From assembly GCF_002368195.1 (NCBI RefSeq), contig NZ_AP018178.1, forward strand, positions 3,058,791 through 3,122,790: a stretch of 64,000 nt of DNA. The letters are read 5' to 3'. Source of the DNA: Calothrix sp. NIES-2100 (GTDB lineage Bacteria > Cyanobacteriota > Cyanobacteriia > Cyanobacteriales > Nostocaceae). Of this stretch, positions 1-9,800 are shown one piece after another. The notes under the pieces are model-generated. The model saw only the letters and a program-made list of their open reading frames with translations. It was not told the DNA's origin and did no database searches. The translations under genes and the position numbers were made by a program. Each line of letters starts with the position of its first letter. Positions within the stretch are counted from its first letter, which is position 1.

Positions 1-84
1 GAAAATCTCTGTTCTCTAGCCTCTAGCCCCTAGCTCCTATTTTCCAGCTAATGATAAAATTTACACTGATAGGCAAATATATTT
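1..84. other. Intergenic start of window
   Basis: Short intergenic stretch with runs of ctctagcc/cccctagc type. It resembles the stretch at about 50893-50952, which has the same order of elements (gaaaatctct, ttctcta, cccctag, cctatttt, then ag-tta), so it is probably a dispersed non-coding repeat. No gene seen. Confidence 0.4.
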
Positions 85-147
85 TTGCATAAAATCAGTG
101 TAATTTTTTGCCCTAAATCCAGGGAGCGCTATTTAAGGATAAAACTT

Positions 148-843
148 GTGAATCTGTCAGCATTAAGCTTTTTTCGCAGTTTAGGCAAAAATAATCACCA
201 ATTTGCAGTGATTGGTTTAGGTCGATTTGGTCGCTCTGTATGTTCTACACTGCATAGATTAGGTTATGAGGTACTAGCAACAGATATTGATGAAAAGCGA
301 GTATCTGAAGCATTGACAGAGCGTATAGTAGGTCATGCTTTACAGTTAGATTCCACAGAATCTGCTGCACTCAAAGAAGCAGGAATTTTTGAATTTGATA
401 CAGTGATCGTCGCCATCGGCAACTATATTCAAGAGAGTATCATTACTACTTTAAATGTGAAAGAGGGGGGTGTCCCCCATGTAGTGGCTAAAGCTTCTAG
501 CGAAGTTCACCAAAAGCTATTAAAACGAGTGGGAGCAGATCATGTTGTGTTTCCAGAATACGAAGCAGGTTGTGCTTTAGCACGCACACTCACCAAACCA
601 TCAATCATCGAGCGATTTGACCTCGATCCAGATAACAGTATTGTCGAGTTGATTGTCCCTGACGATTTTCATGGTAAAACTATCACCGAACTCCAACTGC
701 GTAATCGCTATGGGTTGAATTTGCTGGCTGTCAGTCATGATGGTAAATTTCTGATTAATCCTGAACCCACTAAGCGTTTAGAGCGTGGTACGGCGATGGT
801 GGTTATTGGACACAATAAAGATATTAATCGCTTGCCAATTTGA
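148..843 (+). CDS. TrkA/KtrA-type K+ uptake regulatory protein
   Basis: Cytoplasmic RCK-domain protein that gates a TrkH/KtrB-type potassium channel by binding a nucleotide. The N-terminal RCK_N Rossmann fold shows the glycine motif VIGLGRFG near residues 21-28 and an acidic residue at the end of the second strand (ATDID). An RCK_C (TrkA_C) domain follows from about residue 150. The reading frame is open back to a TTG at 85, but the GTG at 148 has AAGGA at 135-139 with 8-nt spacing and removes 21 residues that do not look like the family, so I prefer it. At about 231 residues it is a normal KtrA length. The partner channel gene is not in the window; it may lie upstream. Confidence 0.88.
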   Translation: MNLSALSFFRSLGKNNHQFAVIGLGRFGRSVCSTLHRLGYEVLATDIDEKRVSEALTERIVGHALQLDSTESAALKEAGIFEFDTVIVAIGNYIQESIITTLNVKEGGVPHVVAKASSEVHQKLLKRVGADHVVFPEYEAGCALARTLTKPSIIERFDLDPDNSIVELIVPDDFHGKTITELQLRNRYGLNLLAVSHDGKFLINPEPTKRLERGTAMVVIGHNKDINRLPI

Positions 844-883
844 TTTGTCAACAGTCAAAATTTGTGAAAATCAGTTAGCTTCA

Positions 884-914
884 GATCCCCGACTTTTTTA
901 AGAAGTCGGGGATC
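884..914. repeat. Palindromic repeat downstream of the TrkA gene
   Basis: Inverted repeat with 12-bp perfect arms (gatccccgactt / aagtcggggatc) around a 7-nt loop, 40 bp after the stop codon. The same palindrome, with 15-bp arms, forms the centre of the element at 63157-63266. It may act as a transcription terminator, but only three T residues follow, so it is better read as a dispersed palindrome. Confidence 0.75.
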
Positions 915-1309
915 TTTGTTGAGAGTTCTGTGCGATCGCTTTGAATAATTCGTAATTCCTATTGTTCAAATTCTCTTCCTGTCATGACTTGTATTTATGT
1001 TCTCTTGTCAAGATGGCTATAACCCCCCTTTCTCTGATCATAAGTTTAAAGTAATATATCTAACTACAAATATTTACTCTAAAAAGTAATATAAATTCGC
1101 TTAAATACTGTTAAATATCGATTTAAAGTCAGAATATGGCGATGCTACGTTACTACCGATGTATTTTTAGATATTAGTAGTGAAAGCTTCGTAATTATCC
1201 GCTTTATAATTCCGTTATGGAAAGTACACCAACCTTTAACAAAAGAACCTGTAAAGTTCCCAATAGAAGCCCAAATTAATCACGAATGATCTTGAGGTTC
1301 CTCAGATTC

Positions 1310-1332
1310 TCCTCATTTTTAAGTTTTAAACT
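1310..1332 (+). repeat. 23-bp direct repeat, copy 1
   Basis: Identical 23-bp sequence (begins tcctcattttt, ends ttttaaact) also at 1464-1486, 154 bp further on. The two copies flank the hairpin at 1385-1444. This is an exact duplication in non-coding DNA upstream of the surface-protein cluster. Confidence 0.85.
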
Positions 1333-1384
1333 TGATATTATAGGCTTCATATATAAAATTTCTATTTTATTTTGGAAATAATAT

Positions 1385-1444
1385 ATCGGCGAGCTACTGC
1401 TTTAGACCGATTCCTGAAAGCCAGTAGCTTTGAGCATTGCCGAT
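1385..1444 (+). ncRNA. Candidate structured leader RNA (three-tier hairpin)
   Basis: Three nested complementary segments: an outer stem atcggc (1385-1390) with gccgat (1439-1444); a middle stem agctactg (1392-1399) with cagtagct (1422-1429); and an inner stem cttt (1400-1403) with aaag (1417-1420), with a one-base bulge at 1421. It lies 460 bp upstream of the first surface gene, between two exact 23-bp repeats. It does not match any riboswitch family I recognise. It could also be a protein-binding palindrome or a decayed mobile element. The structure is seen in the sequence; the RNA role is inference. Confidence 0.4.
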
Positions 1445-1463
1445 TTTAAAGATACTCACATTT

Positions 1464-1486
1464 TCCTCATTTTTAAGTTTTAAACT
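1464..1486 (+). repeat. 23-bp direct repeat, copy 2
   Basis: Second exact copy of the repeat at 1310-1332, on the downstream side of the hairpin at 1385-1444. Confidence 0.85.
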
Positions 1487-1852
1487 GGCATTTTTAGAGG
1501 ATTTATCTATTTACATATAAAATTACTATGAATAAAAAATAATATTGTACTCCTGCTTATTTCTATTAATTGACCATCAAAAAGATCATTATTTTTACGG
1601 AAGATTTTTTAGGGGATGAAATGTATATTTTTTTTATCAGCAAACATCGTATACAAATATTTCCCGTGATTCATGAGTGCAATTGTTGATGTACCAAAAC
1701 AAAGCACCTATGACGGCTGGAAAATATCTGTGCATATCTGCTTGCATAATATTTGAGGTCAATCAATAGTTAATCCCTCAAATATCCATACCTAAAGCTT
1801 TTAGCTTTGGGTTATTTTAACTGGGCAAGTTCTCAATGAATTGTTAAGAGAA

Positions 1853-1874
1853 ATCCTGCGTGTCACCGCAGGAT
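1853..1874 (+). promoter_or_regulatory. Inverted repeat just upstream of the first surface gene
   Basis: Perfect 8-bp arms atcctgcg (1853-1860) and cgcaggat (1867-1874) with a 6-nt loop, 30 nt before the ATG at 1905. It could form a leader hairpin affecting translation or be an operator. The upstream GTG at 1860 lies inside the palindrome, which argues against that codon being the start. Confidence 0.45.
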
Positions 1875-1904
1875 GAATTTCGATTGAATATATACACTTC
1901 CATC

Positions 1905-4445
1905 ATGCCAAAAAAACAGAAATTTATCAAACAGTCATCCAGGTTCTACCGTTCTGTCGTAGCAACAGCATTATTAACCAATGGCGTTTTCCAGTTTGTT
2001 GCGCCTGTATTAGCGGAAGGAACCGCTGCGGGACAGTCAATCAGTAACACCGCGACTGCTACTTACGAAGATCCTAATAATCCAGGTGTAACCATAGATT
2101 CTACATCCAACACAGTTACCGTAACAGTGGCGGAAGTTACGGGTATTGCTGCTACGGCTGGAGCTATCAGTGACAGTACAAATGGTACAGTCCAAGTAGG
2201 TGACGTATTAACCTATAACTTTAGTGTTACTAACATTGGTAACGATCCGACTCAAATCCGCATTCCTAGTGCTGTAACCCTGACAGAATCGGTATCGGGT
2301 GCTGGTACCGTAGGCACAGTACAATATAGTATAGATGGTGGTGTAACTTGGATTAATGTTACTAATCCGAATGCCTTAACATCGACAATTCCAGTTTACA
2401 ATCCAGCTACTAATATAGGTTCCACTTCAGTCAAAACTGGAACTGTATTAGTGCGTGTACCCGTAACAGTTAATGCGGCGGCAACACCTGGTACAACTAT
2501 TAAGGTAACATTAGGTAATACACCCTCGACTCCTAGCGATCAAAACCAACCATTAAGTATTTCCACTGCTAATCAAGAACTCTACACAGAAGACTTAGCA
2601 GATTCTGATCCTACGGATGTGAATGGCTCGCCAGTAGGAGGAGAGAAAGAAGCATCCGCAAATAGTACTGCGACTGTTGGTAGTAAAGATTACGCTTTGG
2701 CCATCTTAAAGAAAACTCAAACTGCCTATAACAACAATAGTACCCAAAGTATTATCACAGATGACACTATTACCTACGGATTAAGCTTGAAGGTTGATAA
2801 CAATACTATAACAGGTACAAATATTACACCTTCTGCGTTAAAGGGTAGTGCAATTACTTTAAATACTGGATCGGAAACTCGTATTTTGGTTTCTGATGCT
2901 ATTCCCGCAGGTACAGAATTAGACTTAAGTACAGCACCGACACCACCTAATGCAAATTGGGAACCTGTTTATACTACCAGTGCTGTAGGAACTATAGATG
3001 CTAATGCAGCCACATGGAAACGCTTTAATAGTGGAGCTTTACAAAGTGGTGATACAGTAGCAAACGTCACTCGCGTAGGTTTCATCAACAAAGATGCTAT
3101 TACTTCTCTTCCAGCTGATGGAACAGATATTACTGGCTTTTCTATAAAAGTTAAAGTTAAATCAACAGCTACAGCACCTTTAACTATTGCCAACATAGCT
3201 CAAGTATTTGGTAGCACAGTTGGTAATGACCAGCCAGTATATGATGAATCAGGTGACAACAACCCCAGCAACTACGATCCTGGTACGTCAAGCTTTCCGG
3301 GAACTGATAGCAATGGTGATGGTGTTCCTGATACTATACCCGCTGGGTCTGTTGAGGATGGTTATATTGATACACCAACTAATCCAGAGACAGGTTCAGA
3401 AACCACTAACAATGGTAACGATGGTACTGGGCCTCTTGGTGAAGCTAATGTTTTCACAATTAATACATCAAGCCTTCTCAATGGCCCCAATGGTCAACCA
3501 GGAGCTTTAGGGCCTACCAATGATAATAATACGGACTTCACTAACAAGTCTTCTACGGTTCCGGCAAATACAGCACCAGGTACAAAGATTGATCCATCTG
3601 CGGTTACATTTACCAACACCTTTATTAACGGTGGTAGTAATGCAGGTACAGTGACTTTAGTACCTACACCACCAGCAACAGCAGGAGATTTACCTGCTAG
3701 TACTACAGTAACTATTACTTATGCTGCTCAAACAGCTACCTATACTTACGATGGTACATCGTTTAGTCTCACAAATGGTACAGCAATTTCTATTCCTAAC
3801 GTTGCTGCTAATACACCAACTAACTATAATGTCAGCGTTGACTTGCCAGCAAATACTGCACTCTCTACAGACACAGGTAAAGGTTATCCTGTACCTATTA
3901 CCGCTACTATTGGTGGCACTACCAGCAACATTACTATTGACCGAGTGTACACAGGTTTCTTGAAACTGGTGAAACTTTCTCGGATTTTAGATGCTAGTGG
4001 AAATGTCTTAACAGGAGCAAGAGCAGCTCAAAGTGATTTTGAAACTACACCAGTAGTTGGTACTGGAACTGCAACACCAAGAACTCCTTTACCTGGAGAA
4101 ATTATTGAGTATCTCATCCGTTACAAGAATATTGCTGCGGAAGATAATACAAATGGAGCTAATAATGTTCTTCTCAATGTCAACAATTTGGTAATTACTG
4201 AAGATGGTACTTTAGGCGCTAACAGTAATTGGGCTTTAGATCAGGATAGCAACAGCATTATTGATACCAGTCACGTTATGGGTTCTGCTGTAGATTCTGG
4301 TACTGGTGCAACAATTACTTATACTCCTTCTGAGCAAAGTGGTACAACACAGGCTACTGATGTCACTAAGTATGTGAATACTATCGGTGTACAGATTGCT
4401 CCAGGTGTACAAAGAACTTTTACTTTCAAACGGAAGGTGAACTAG
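1905..4445 (+). CDS. Exported DUF11-type repeat surface protein
   Basis: Large Thr/Asn/Gly-rich exported protein of about 846 residues. The ATG at 1905 (MPKKQKF) opens a signal peptide with basic start, hydrophobic core and cleavage near APVLAEG. The frame is also open from a GTG at 1860. After the signal it has a SNTVTVTV strand pattern, then a DUF11-type module (VGDVLTYNFSVTNIGN), further beta-sandwich regions and a late module beginning with LPGEIIEYLIRYKNI. It ends in a short basic beta strand, TFTFKRKVN. Such proteins are usually extracellular or outer-membrane associated; no enzyme motif is visible. It is the first of six consecutive exported proteins, so a shared structure is likely. 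The function itself is unknown. Confidence 0.85.
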   Translation: MPKKQKFIKQSSRFYRSVVATALLTNGVFQFVAPVLAEGTAAGQSISNTATATYEDPNNPGVTIDSTSNTVTVTVAEVTGIAATAGAISDSTNGTVQVGDVLTYNFSVTNIGNDPTQIRIPSAVTLTESVSGAGTVGTVQYSIDGGVTWINVTNPNALTSTIPVYNPATNIGSTSVKTGTVLVRVPVTVNAAATPGTTIKVTLGNTPSTPSDQNQPLSISTANQELYTEDLADSDPTDVNGSPVGGEKEASANSTATVGSKDYALAILKKTQTAYNNNSTQSIITDDTITYGLSLKVDNNTITGTNITPSALKGSAITLNTGSETRILVSDAIPAGTELDLSTAPTPPNANWEPVYTTSAVGTIDANAATWKRFNSGALQSGDTVANVTRVGFINKDAITSLPADGTDITGFSIKVKVKSTATAPLTIANIAQVFGSTVGNDQPVYDESGDNNPSNYDPGTSSFPGTDSNGDGVPDTIPAGSVEDGYIDTPTNPETGSETTNNGNDGTGPLGEANVFTINTSSLLNGPNGQPGALGPTNDNNTDFTNKSSTVPANTAPGTKIDPSAVTFTNTFINGGSNAGTVTLVPTPPATAGDLPASTTVTITYAAQTATYTYDGTSFSLTNGTAISIPNVAANTPTNYNVSVDLPANTALSTDTGKGYPVPITATIGGTTSNITIDRVYTGFLKLVKLSRILDASGNVLTGARAAQSDFETTPVVGTGTATPRTPLPGEIIEYLIRYKNIAAEDNTNGANNVLLNVNNLVITEDGTLGANSNWALDQDSNSIIDTSHVMGSAVDSGTGATITYTPSEQSGTTQATDVTKYVNTIGVQIAPGVQRTFTFKRKVN

Positions 4446-4453
4446 TAGGAAAT

Positions 4454-4531
4454 TGTAGGTTGGGTTAAGCGACAGCACAACCCAACAAAACACCCATAAT
4501 ATTGGGTTTCTTTACATCAACCCAACCTACA
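4454..4531. repeat. 78-bp inverted-repeat element (MITE-like)
   Basis: Termini tgtaggttgggtt (4454-4466) and aacccaacctaca (4519-4531) are perfect 13-bp inverted repeats. The interior carries a second aacccaac / gggtt pair. Short palindromic elements with these ends are common in cyanobacterial intergenic DNA. It sits 9 bp after the first surface gene and may also end or attenuate that transcript. Confidence 0.75.
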
Positions 4532-4579
4532 CAGATACGTTGAAATCAGAATTTTTGAAATTTAAAGAAGGTATTATCC

Positions 4580-5149
4580 ATGAAAGGTTTTTCTCTTGCT
4601 AGTATTGGCGCAGTTGCGATCGTTGCATTAGCACCATTTATTACACAGACACCAATATTAACATCTGCGTGGCAGTCCAGTAGTGCGATCGCCCAAAGCG
4701 CCAAAAAAGGGCCAGTACAGTTGCGCTTAGAAGCAGAAAAGAAAGTAGTGCAACAAGATAACCAAGGTAAACAAACAGTTACATGGCAAGCTTTGCAAGG
4801 TCAAGTAACAGTGCAGCGAGGAGATGTGCTGCGTTATACAGTCACTGGTGGTAATAATGGCGATAAAGCCGTCAAGAACCTCACCATCAATCAAGCAATT
4901 CCCCAGGGAATGGTGTATGTACTGAAATCTGCTACCGTCAACGATAAACAAGGCGCAAAGATTACCTACAGCATTGATAGCGGACGTAGCTTTGTCGAAA
5001 ATCCGACAATCAAAGTCACCCTTCCCAATGGTAAAGAAGAAACTCGTCCAGCACCAGCAACCGCTTACACTCATATCCGCTGGAAATTCGGCTCATCTGT
5101 TGCGGCTAAAGAGACTGTTAAGGGGACTTATCAAGTTCAAGTGCGATAG
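4580..5149 (+). CDS. Small exported DUF11-domain protein
   Basis: Protein of 189 residues with a signal peptide (MKGFSLASIGAVAIVALAPF, cleavage near SSAIAQSA) followed by a single DUF11-type beta-sandwich. The core pattern RGDVLRYTVTGGNNGDKAV, then NLTINQAIPQGMVYV, is the family hallmark. The ribosome site GAAGG (4567-4571) has 8-nt spacing to the ATG. The C-terminus is a strand ending QVQVR, like the ends of the other DUF11 proteins here. A minimal single-domain version could be a subunit or cap that binds to the larger neighbours; that role is inference. It is separated from the first gene by the 78-bp element. Confidence 0.85.
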   Translation: MKGFSLASIGAVAIVALAPFITQTPILTSAWQSSSAIAQSAKKGPVQLRLEAEKKVVQQDNQGKQTVTWQALQGQVTVQRGDVLRYTVTGGNNGDKAVKNLTINQAIPQGMVYVLKSATVNDKQGAKITYSIDSGRSFVENPTIKVTLPNGKEETRPAPATAYTHIRWKFGSSVAAKETVKGTYQVQVR

Positions 5150-5249
5150 CTAGGGACTAGGGGATGTGGTTCGACTTCACGGTAGTTGAGCGTAGCCGAA
5201 ACTCACCAACCGGAAGACAACCAGACGCGGTGACGCGGGGAAATAAATA

Positions 5250-5299
5250 ATGACCAATGACAACTGACCAATGACAACTGACAACTAACAACTGACAAC
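5250..5299 (+). repeat. Heptanucleotide short tandem repeats
   Basis: Tandem degenerate 7-mers of the tgaccaa / tgacaac kind, a typical cyanobacterial STRR tract, ending just before the ribosome binding site of the next gene. Confidence 0.8.
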
Positions 5300-5313
5300 A
5301 GGAGAAAAATTCA

Positions 5314-6840
5314 GTGCGCCGTCAAAGTTTGCAACATCAGATTTCTGATGGTGGCTGGTTTAAGCGGTTTGCGACAACCATTTTAGTCGGAAGTTTTTTA
5401 CAGAGTCCAATACCTGTTTTTGCTCAACTTAATAATGGGATTGCGCCTACAGCAATCACTAACCAAGCTACATATACTTATACAGATCCAACTAGTCAAT
5501 ATACATTTCAAGGTAGTTCTGGTCTAAATCAAGCTAATTCTAAACCTTTAATTGACCCTTTGGGGCGGATTCTCGGTTGTGGTGGGCAAATTTTACCTGA
5601 TTATCAAGGCTTTTCTGTGGCTTTGTACGAGCCAAATCCTAACGATCCGCTGGGTACAGAACTAGGACAATTAGTATCTCTAACACGGACAGAAGTCCCG
5701 GATATTCCCAATAATAATATTCCCAAAGGTATCAACCCAAATTCAGAAAATAGTAACCCATTTTTGCTGACAAATGCAACTGAGGGATACTACAACTTCT
5801 TATTTGATCAAGATAAGGGACAAACTGCTCAAGGTAAAACTTATATTTTGGTAGTCAATCCGCCTGCCAATTCTATTTATACGCAAAGACGCATTAAGTT
5901 AACAATTGTCAATATTAGTGGTGAAGGAAGTAACCAGATTGTTCAGTATAGCGCTACTTCTATAGATGGCTTACCAATTAGCCTGCAAGGTACAACCCAA
6001 CTAAGTAACACCGTTTTAGTATCGGATGCGGAACGGATCGGGCTAGATTTATTACCTCTAAAATTGGATTTAGGGTTGTGTCAAACACAACAAGTGCAGA
6101 TTATCAAAACAGCCGATCGCGCTACGGCGGAACCTGGAGATACGGTGATCTATCGCCTATCTCTGAAAAATATTGCTGATACTGCTTTAGATAATTTAGT
6201 AGTTAATGATACTTTACCTTTAGGTTTCAAATTTTTACCTAAATCTGTGCGGGGTGAGGCTGGTGGTCAAGCAGTCAACTTTACCGCCGAAACTAGTGGT
6301 TCAGAAATTATATTACGGACTACAGAGGCGATCGCACCTGGAAGTATCATCAATATTGCCTATGCTGCCCAACTGACTCCTGATGCTGTGCGTGGTTCGG
6401 GTCGCAATTCTGCAATTGTCAACGCCCAACGGACTGACAACGATTTCGCTGTTAAAGATGGGCCAGCTACTCATCAGTTAAAAATTCGACCGGGAATAGT
6501 ATCTGACTGCGGTACTATTATCGGTCGCGTTTTCGTAGATAAAAACTTTGATGGTGAACAACAACCTGGTGAACCTGGTGTACCTAATGCGGTGATTTTC
6601 ATGGAAGACGGTAACCGCATCACCACAGATCCAAATGGTTTGTTCTCCCTAGCTAACGTCTTACCAGGAAGTCACACAGGTGTTCTCGACTTGAGTAGTC
6701 TTCCTGGTTATACCCTCGCACCAAACGTCCGCTTCCGCGAACGCAATAGCCAATCTCGTTTGGTGCGTTTAGAACCTGGTGGTATGGTACGCATGAACTT
6801 TGCAGTCACTCCCACCTTTAACTCAGAGGTGAAGAAATGA
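5314..6840 (+). CDS. Exported protein with DUF11 and SdrD-like B domains
   Basis: Protein of 508 residues. It starts at GTG 5314 with AGGAG at 5300-5304 (9-nt spacing). A signal peptide (FATTILVGSF, cleavage near PVFAQ) leads to a beta-rich N-terminal region, then a DUF11 module near residues 268-390 (TAEPGDTVIYRLSLKNIADT), then a carboxypeptidase-like/SdrD B-type module near 400-480 (IIGRVFVDKNFDGEQQPGE, a Ca-binding-like DKNFDGE loop, and a GLFSLANVLPGSH turn). This is the usual make-up of secreted adhesin-like or scaffold proteins. Its stop overlaps the next start (ATGA at 6837-6840), so the two are translationally coupled and probably act together. Confidence 0.85.
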   Translation: MRRQSLQHQISDGGWFKRFATTILVGSFLQSPIPVFAQLNNGIAPTAITNQATYTYTDPTSQYTFQGSSGLNQANSKPLIDPLGRILGCGGQILPDYQGFSVALYEPNPNDPLGTELGQLVSLTRTEVPDIPNNNIPKGINPNSENSNPFLLTNATEGYYNFLFDQDKGQTAQGKTYILVVNPPANSIYTQRRIKLTIVNISGEGSNQIVQYSATSIDGLPISLQGTTQLSNTVLVSDAERIGLDLLPLKLDLGLCQTQQVQIIKTADRATAEPGDTVIYRLSLKNIADTALDNLVVNDTLPLGFKFLPKSVRGEAGGQAVNFTAETSGSEIILRTTEAIAPGSIINIAYAAQLTPDAVRGSGRNSAIVNAQRTDNDFAVKDGPATHQLKIRPGIVSDCGTIIGRVFVDKNFDGEQQPGEPGVPNAVIFMEDGNRITTDPNGLFSLANVLPGSHTGVLDLSSLPGYTLAPNVRFRERNSQSRLVRLEPGGMVRMNFAVTPTFNSEVKK

Positions 6841-9800
6841 AAACCAGACTGCACCATGCCAATACTATCAATTTGAAATTAATCGGGGCTGTAGCTGGGG
6901 CTGTAAGTTTGGTTTTGTATCCTGTCATAGCTCAGGCTGAAAATACTGCGGTTATCCAAGAACAACAGAACTTTACTGACGAAAACTCTCCGCAACAGTT
7001 AGGTATGACACGGGGAGTTGTTCTCGATCAGCAATTAGAATCGACTACATCCGAGACGGAATCAGTTGGGATACAAACTTTTCAACCAGCAGATGATACT
7101 CCATTGCCTAAGGGTTTGCAAAAAATCGCATCTGGTACATCAAATTTAGAGAATCACTTATTATTCCCCACTCCCCAAGTTTTTGCTTCCGCCTCTTTCC
7201 CTGTCAGTACTAACGATCAATCTGCAAGTGAACCTGATATTACTGCTGGGATACAACCTTTTCAACCAGCAGATAATATCCAATTACCTAGAGGCTTACA
7301 ACAAGTAGCATCTGTAAGTAACGAACAGCAATCTGTTATCTCAAGTTCGGATCATGATTTATTATTCCCAGATCCCCCCGTCTTTGCGTCAGAGAGTCCT
7401 GAACTCAGTTCGGATCGTGATTTATTCTTCCCAAATCCCCGCATCTCCATGTCCGAGGGTTTCCCCGTCAATCTTGACGAGTCTGCAACTGAACTTGAGA
7501 TTACTAGGGGTATCCAACCTTTTCAAGCAACATCTGATATTAAGTTGCCTAGAGGCTTACAAACAATCGCCAATGGGACACCAACACCAGATATTGCCAC
7601 AGGAGTAAAAATTCTCACTCCCACACCCGATGAAATAGTTGATGTGGCAGCGACTACGGTAATTCTGGAATTTACTCAGGGAGCCACCGTAGAATTACGT
7701 GTGAATGGACAGCTGGCAGATACTTCGCAGATTGGACGTACAGCTACAGATGCGACAACCAAATTAGTCACGCAAACATGGTATGGGGTTTCCTTAAAAG
7801 AAGGGGAAAATACCATTACTGCCCAAATAGTCGGCTCAACTGCACCCCTCGTGAGCAGGCGAGTGGTAGTTCGTGGCGCACCCACGCAGATGAAATTAGA
7901 GACTGTGGAGGCGCGGATTCCCGCAGATGGGCGTTCTACAGCCACAATCAAAGGACAGTTGTTGGATGCGAATAACAACCGTTCTAAATGGGATACTGTT
8001 GTCACTTTAGCAGCCAGTGCTGGGGAGTTTATCGGGGCAGATTTTAAACCGGATCAACCGGGATTTCAGGTAGAGGTGAAGGAAGGGGAATTTACAGCCA
8101 AGCTGAAATCCACTTTAAATGCCCAAACAGTCACAATTAAAGCCAATGCTAATGAGTTAGAAGCCTTTACTCCTGTGCAATTTGAAACCGCCCTGCGTCC
8201 GAGTATTTTGACTGGGGTGGTGGATTTGCGTTTAGGGGCTAGAGGGACAAATTATTATGGGAGTTTCCGTGATTTTCTCAACCCTGACAAAGATCATAGA
8301 ACACAGTTAGATTTTCACTCGGCGGTATTTGCAACAGGTGCGATCGGTGATTGGTTGTTTACTGGTGCATACAATAGTTCTCGGACTCTCAACGAAGACT
8401 GCAACTGCGATAATCGCCTGTTTCGCAGTAACCAATTCAGTGAGCAAAACTATCCTGTTTATGGCGATAGTTCTACAGTTGATGTTGTCACTCCTTCAAT
8501 TGATAGTGTATTTGTCCGTTTAGAACGTTCCCCTGGTATTCCCGGTGCTACCCCCGATTATGTGATGTGGGGTGACTACAATACTGAGGAATTTGCCCGT
8601 TCGTCACAGCAATTCACTGCAATTACCCGTCAACTTCACGGTTTTAAAGCCAACTACAATTTAGGAAATTTCCAATTTACAGGGTTCTACGGCAACAATC
8701 TCGAAGGTTTCCAACGTGATACCATTGCGCCTGACGGTACTAGCGGCTATTATTTCCTGTCTCGCCGCATCTTGCTTTCAGGTAGCGAAAATGTCTTTCT
8801 AGAATTAGAAGAACTGAATCGTCCTGGTACTGTCTTGGAACGCAAGCAGTTAAACAGAGGTTCAGACTACGAAATCGACTACGATCGCGGGACTTTATTA
8901 TTTCGTCAACCGATTCTCCGCACAGATGTTGATCAATATGGTCAAGTTTTAGTCCGGCGGATTGTTGTTACCTATCAATATGATAGCAAGGACTCTGACA
9001 GCAATATCTATGCGGCGCGTCTGCAATATAACTTTTCTCGCAACTTTAATAGTGAAAGTTGGATCGGCGCAACCTACATTAAAGAAAATCAAGGGGTGCG
9101 TGGGTTTGAACTTTACGGCGCTGATGCCATAATTACTCTGGGTCAAGAGGGTAAAGTCATCGCCGAATATGCCCATTCCAGCAATGACTCTGATGTGATG
9201 GGTAAAGTTACTGGTGCAGCTTATCGCGTAGAAGCCCAAGGGCAGATTTTACCAGGTATCCAAGGTCGTGCTTATTATCGTTTTGCAGATACTGGTTTTG
9301 CCAATAATGCCACTATCAGCTTTGTCCCCGGTCAAACTCGCTATGGCGCACAGGTTACAGGTCGAGTTTCCCAAACTACAAATGTCCGATTGCAATATGA
9401 CCACGAAGATAATTTTGGCATTGCACCCCAACCTTTAGATACCTTTGAAGAACTATTTTCACCTCGTTCTCAAGCTGTCCCTGGTAGTAAGGTTGATAAC
9501 TCCTTAACGACAATTTCCGCTGGAATTCAGCAAAAATTTGGTAGCGTCACTGTTGATGTTGATTGGATTCATCGCAACAGAGAAGATAGGATAGCTACAA
9601 ATAATCTCCGAAGTAATTCTGACCAACTGCGATCGCGTCTTTCTATCCCCTTAGCAACTAACCTGACTTTCCAAGCGCAAAATGAGGTCACTTTATCTTC
9701 CTCCAAAGATGCTGTTTATCCAGACCGTACCATTCTCGGTTTGAATTGGGCTGTGATTCCTGGGATTAATGTTAGTCTGGCGCAACAGTTTTACAGTGGT

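Larger units (their letters stand above)
844..1904. other. 1.06-kb non-coding leader region of the surface-protein cluster
   Basis: AT-rich region without a convincing gene. It holds the palindrome at 884-914, two copies of a 23-bp direct repeat (1310-1332 and 1464-1486), a long imperfect hairpin between them (1385-1444), a small hairpin at 1791-1811 (aaagc/gcttt) and an 8-bp inverted repeat at 1853-1874. Its length and structure suggest the promoter and 5' leader of the downstream cluster. No promoter could be fixed. Confidence 0.6.

Noticed and set aside
5160..5215. gttcgacttcacggtag resembling a tRNA T-arm
   Set aside because: No acceptor or anticodon stem around it; it is part of a dispersed cyanobacterial repeat (gagcgtagccgaa).
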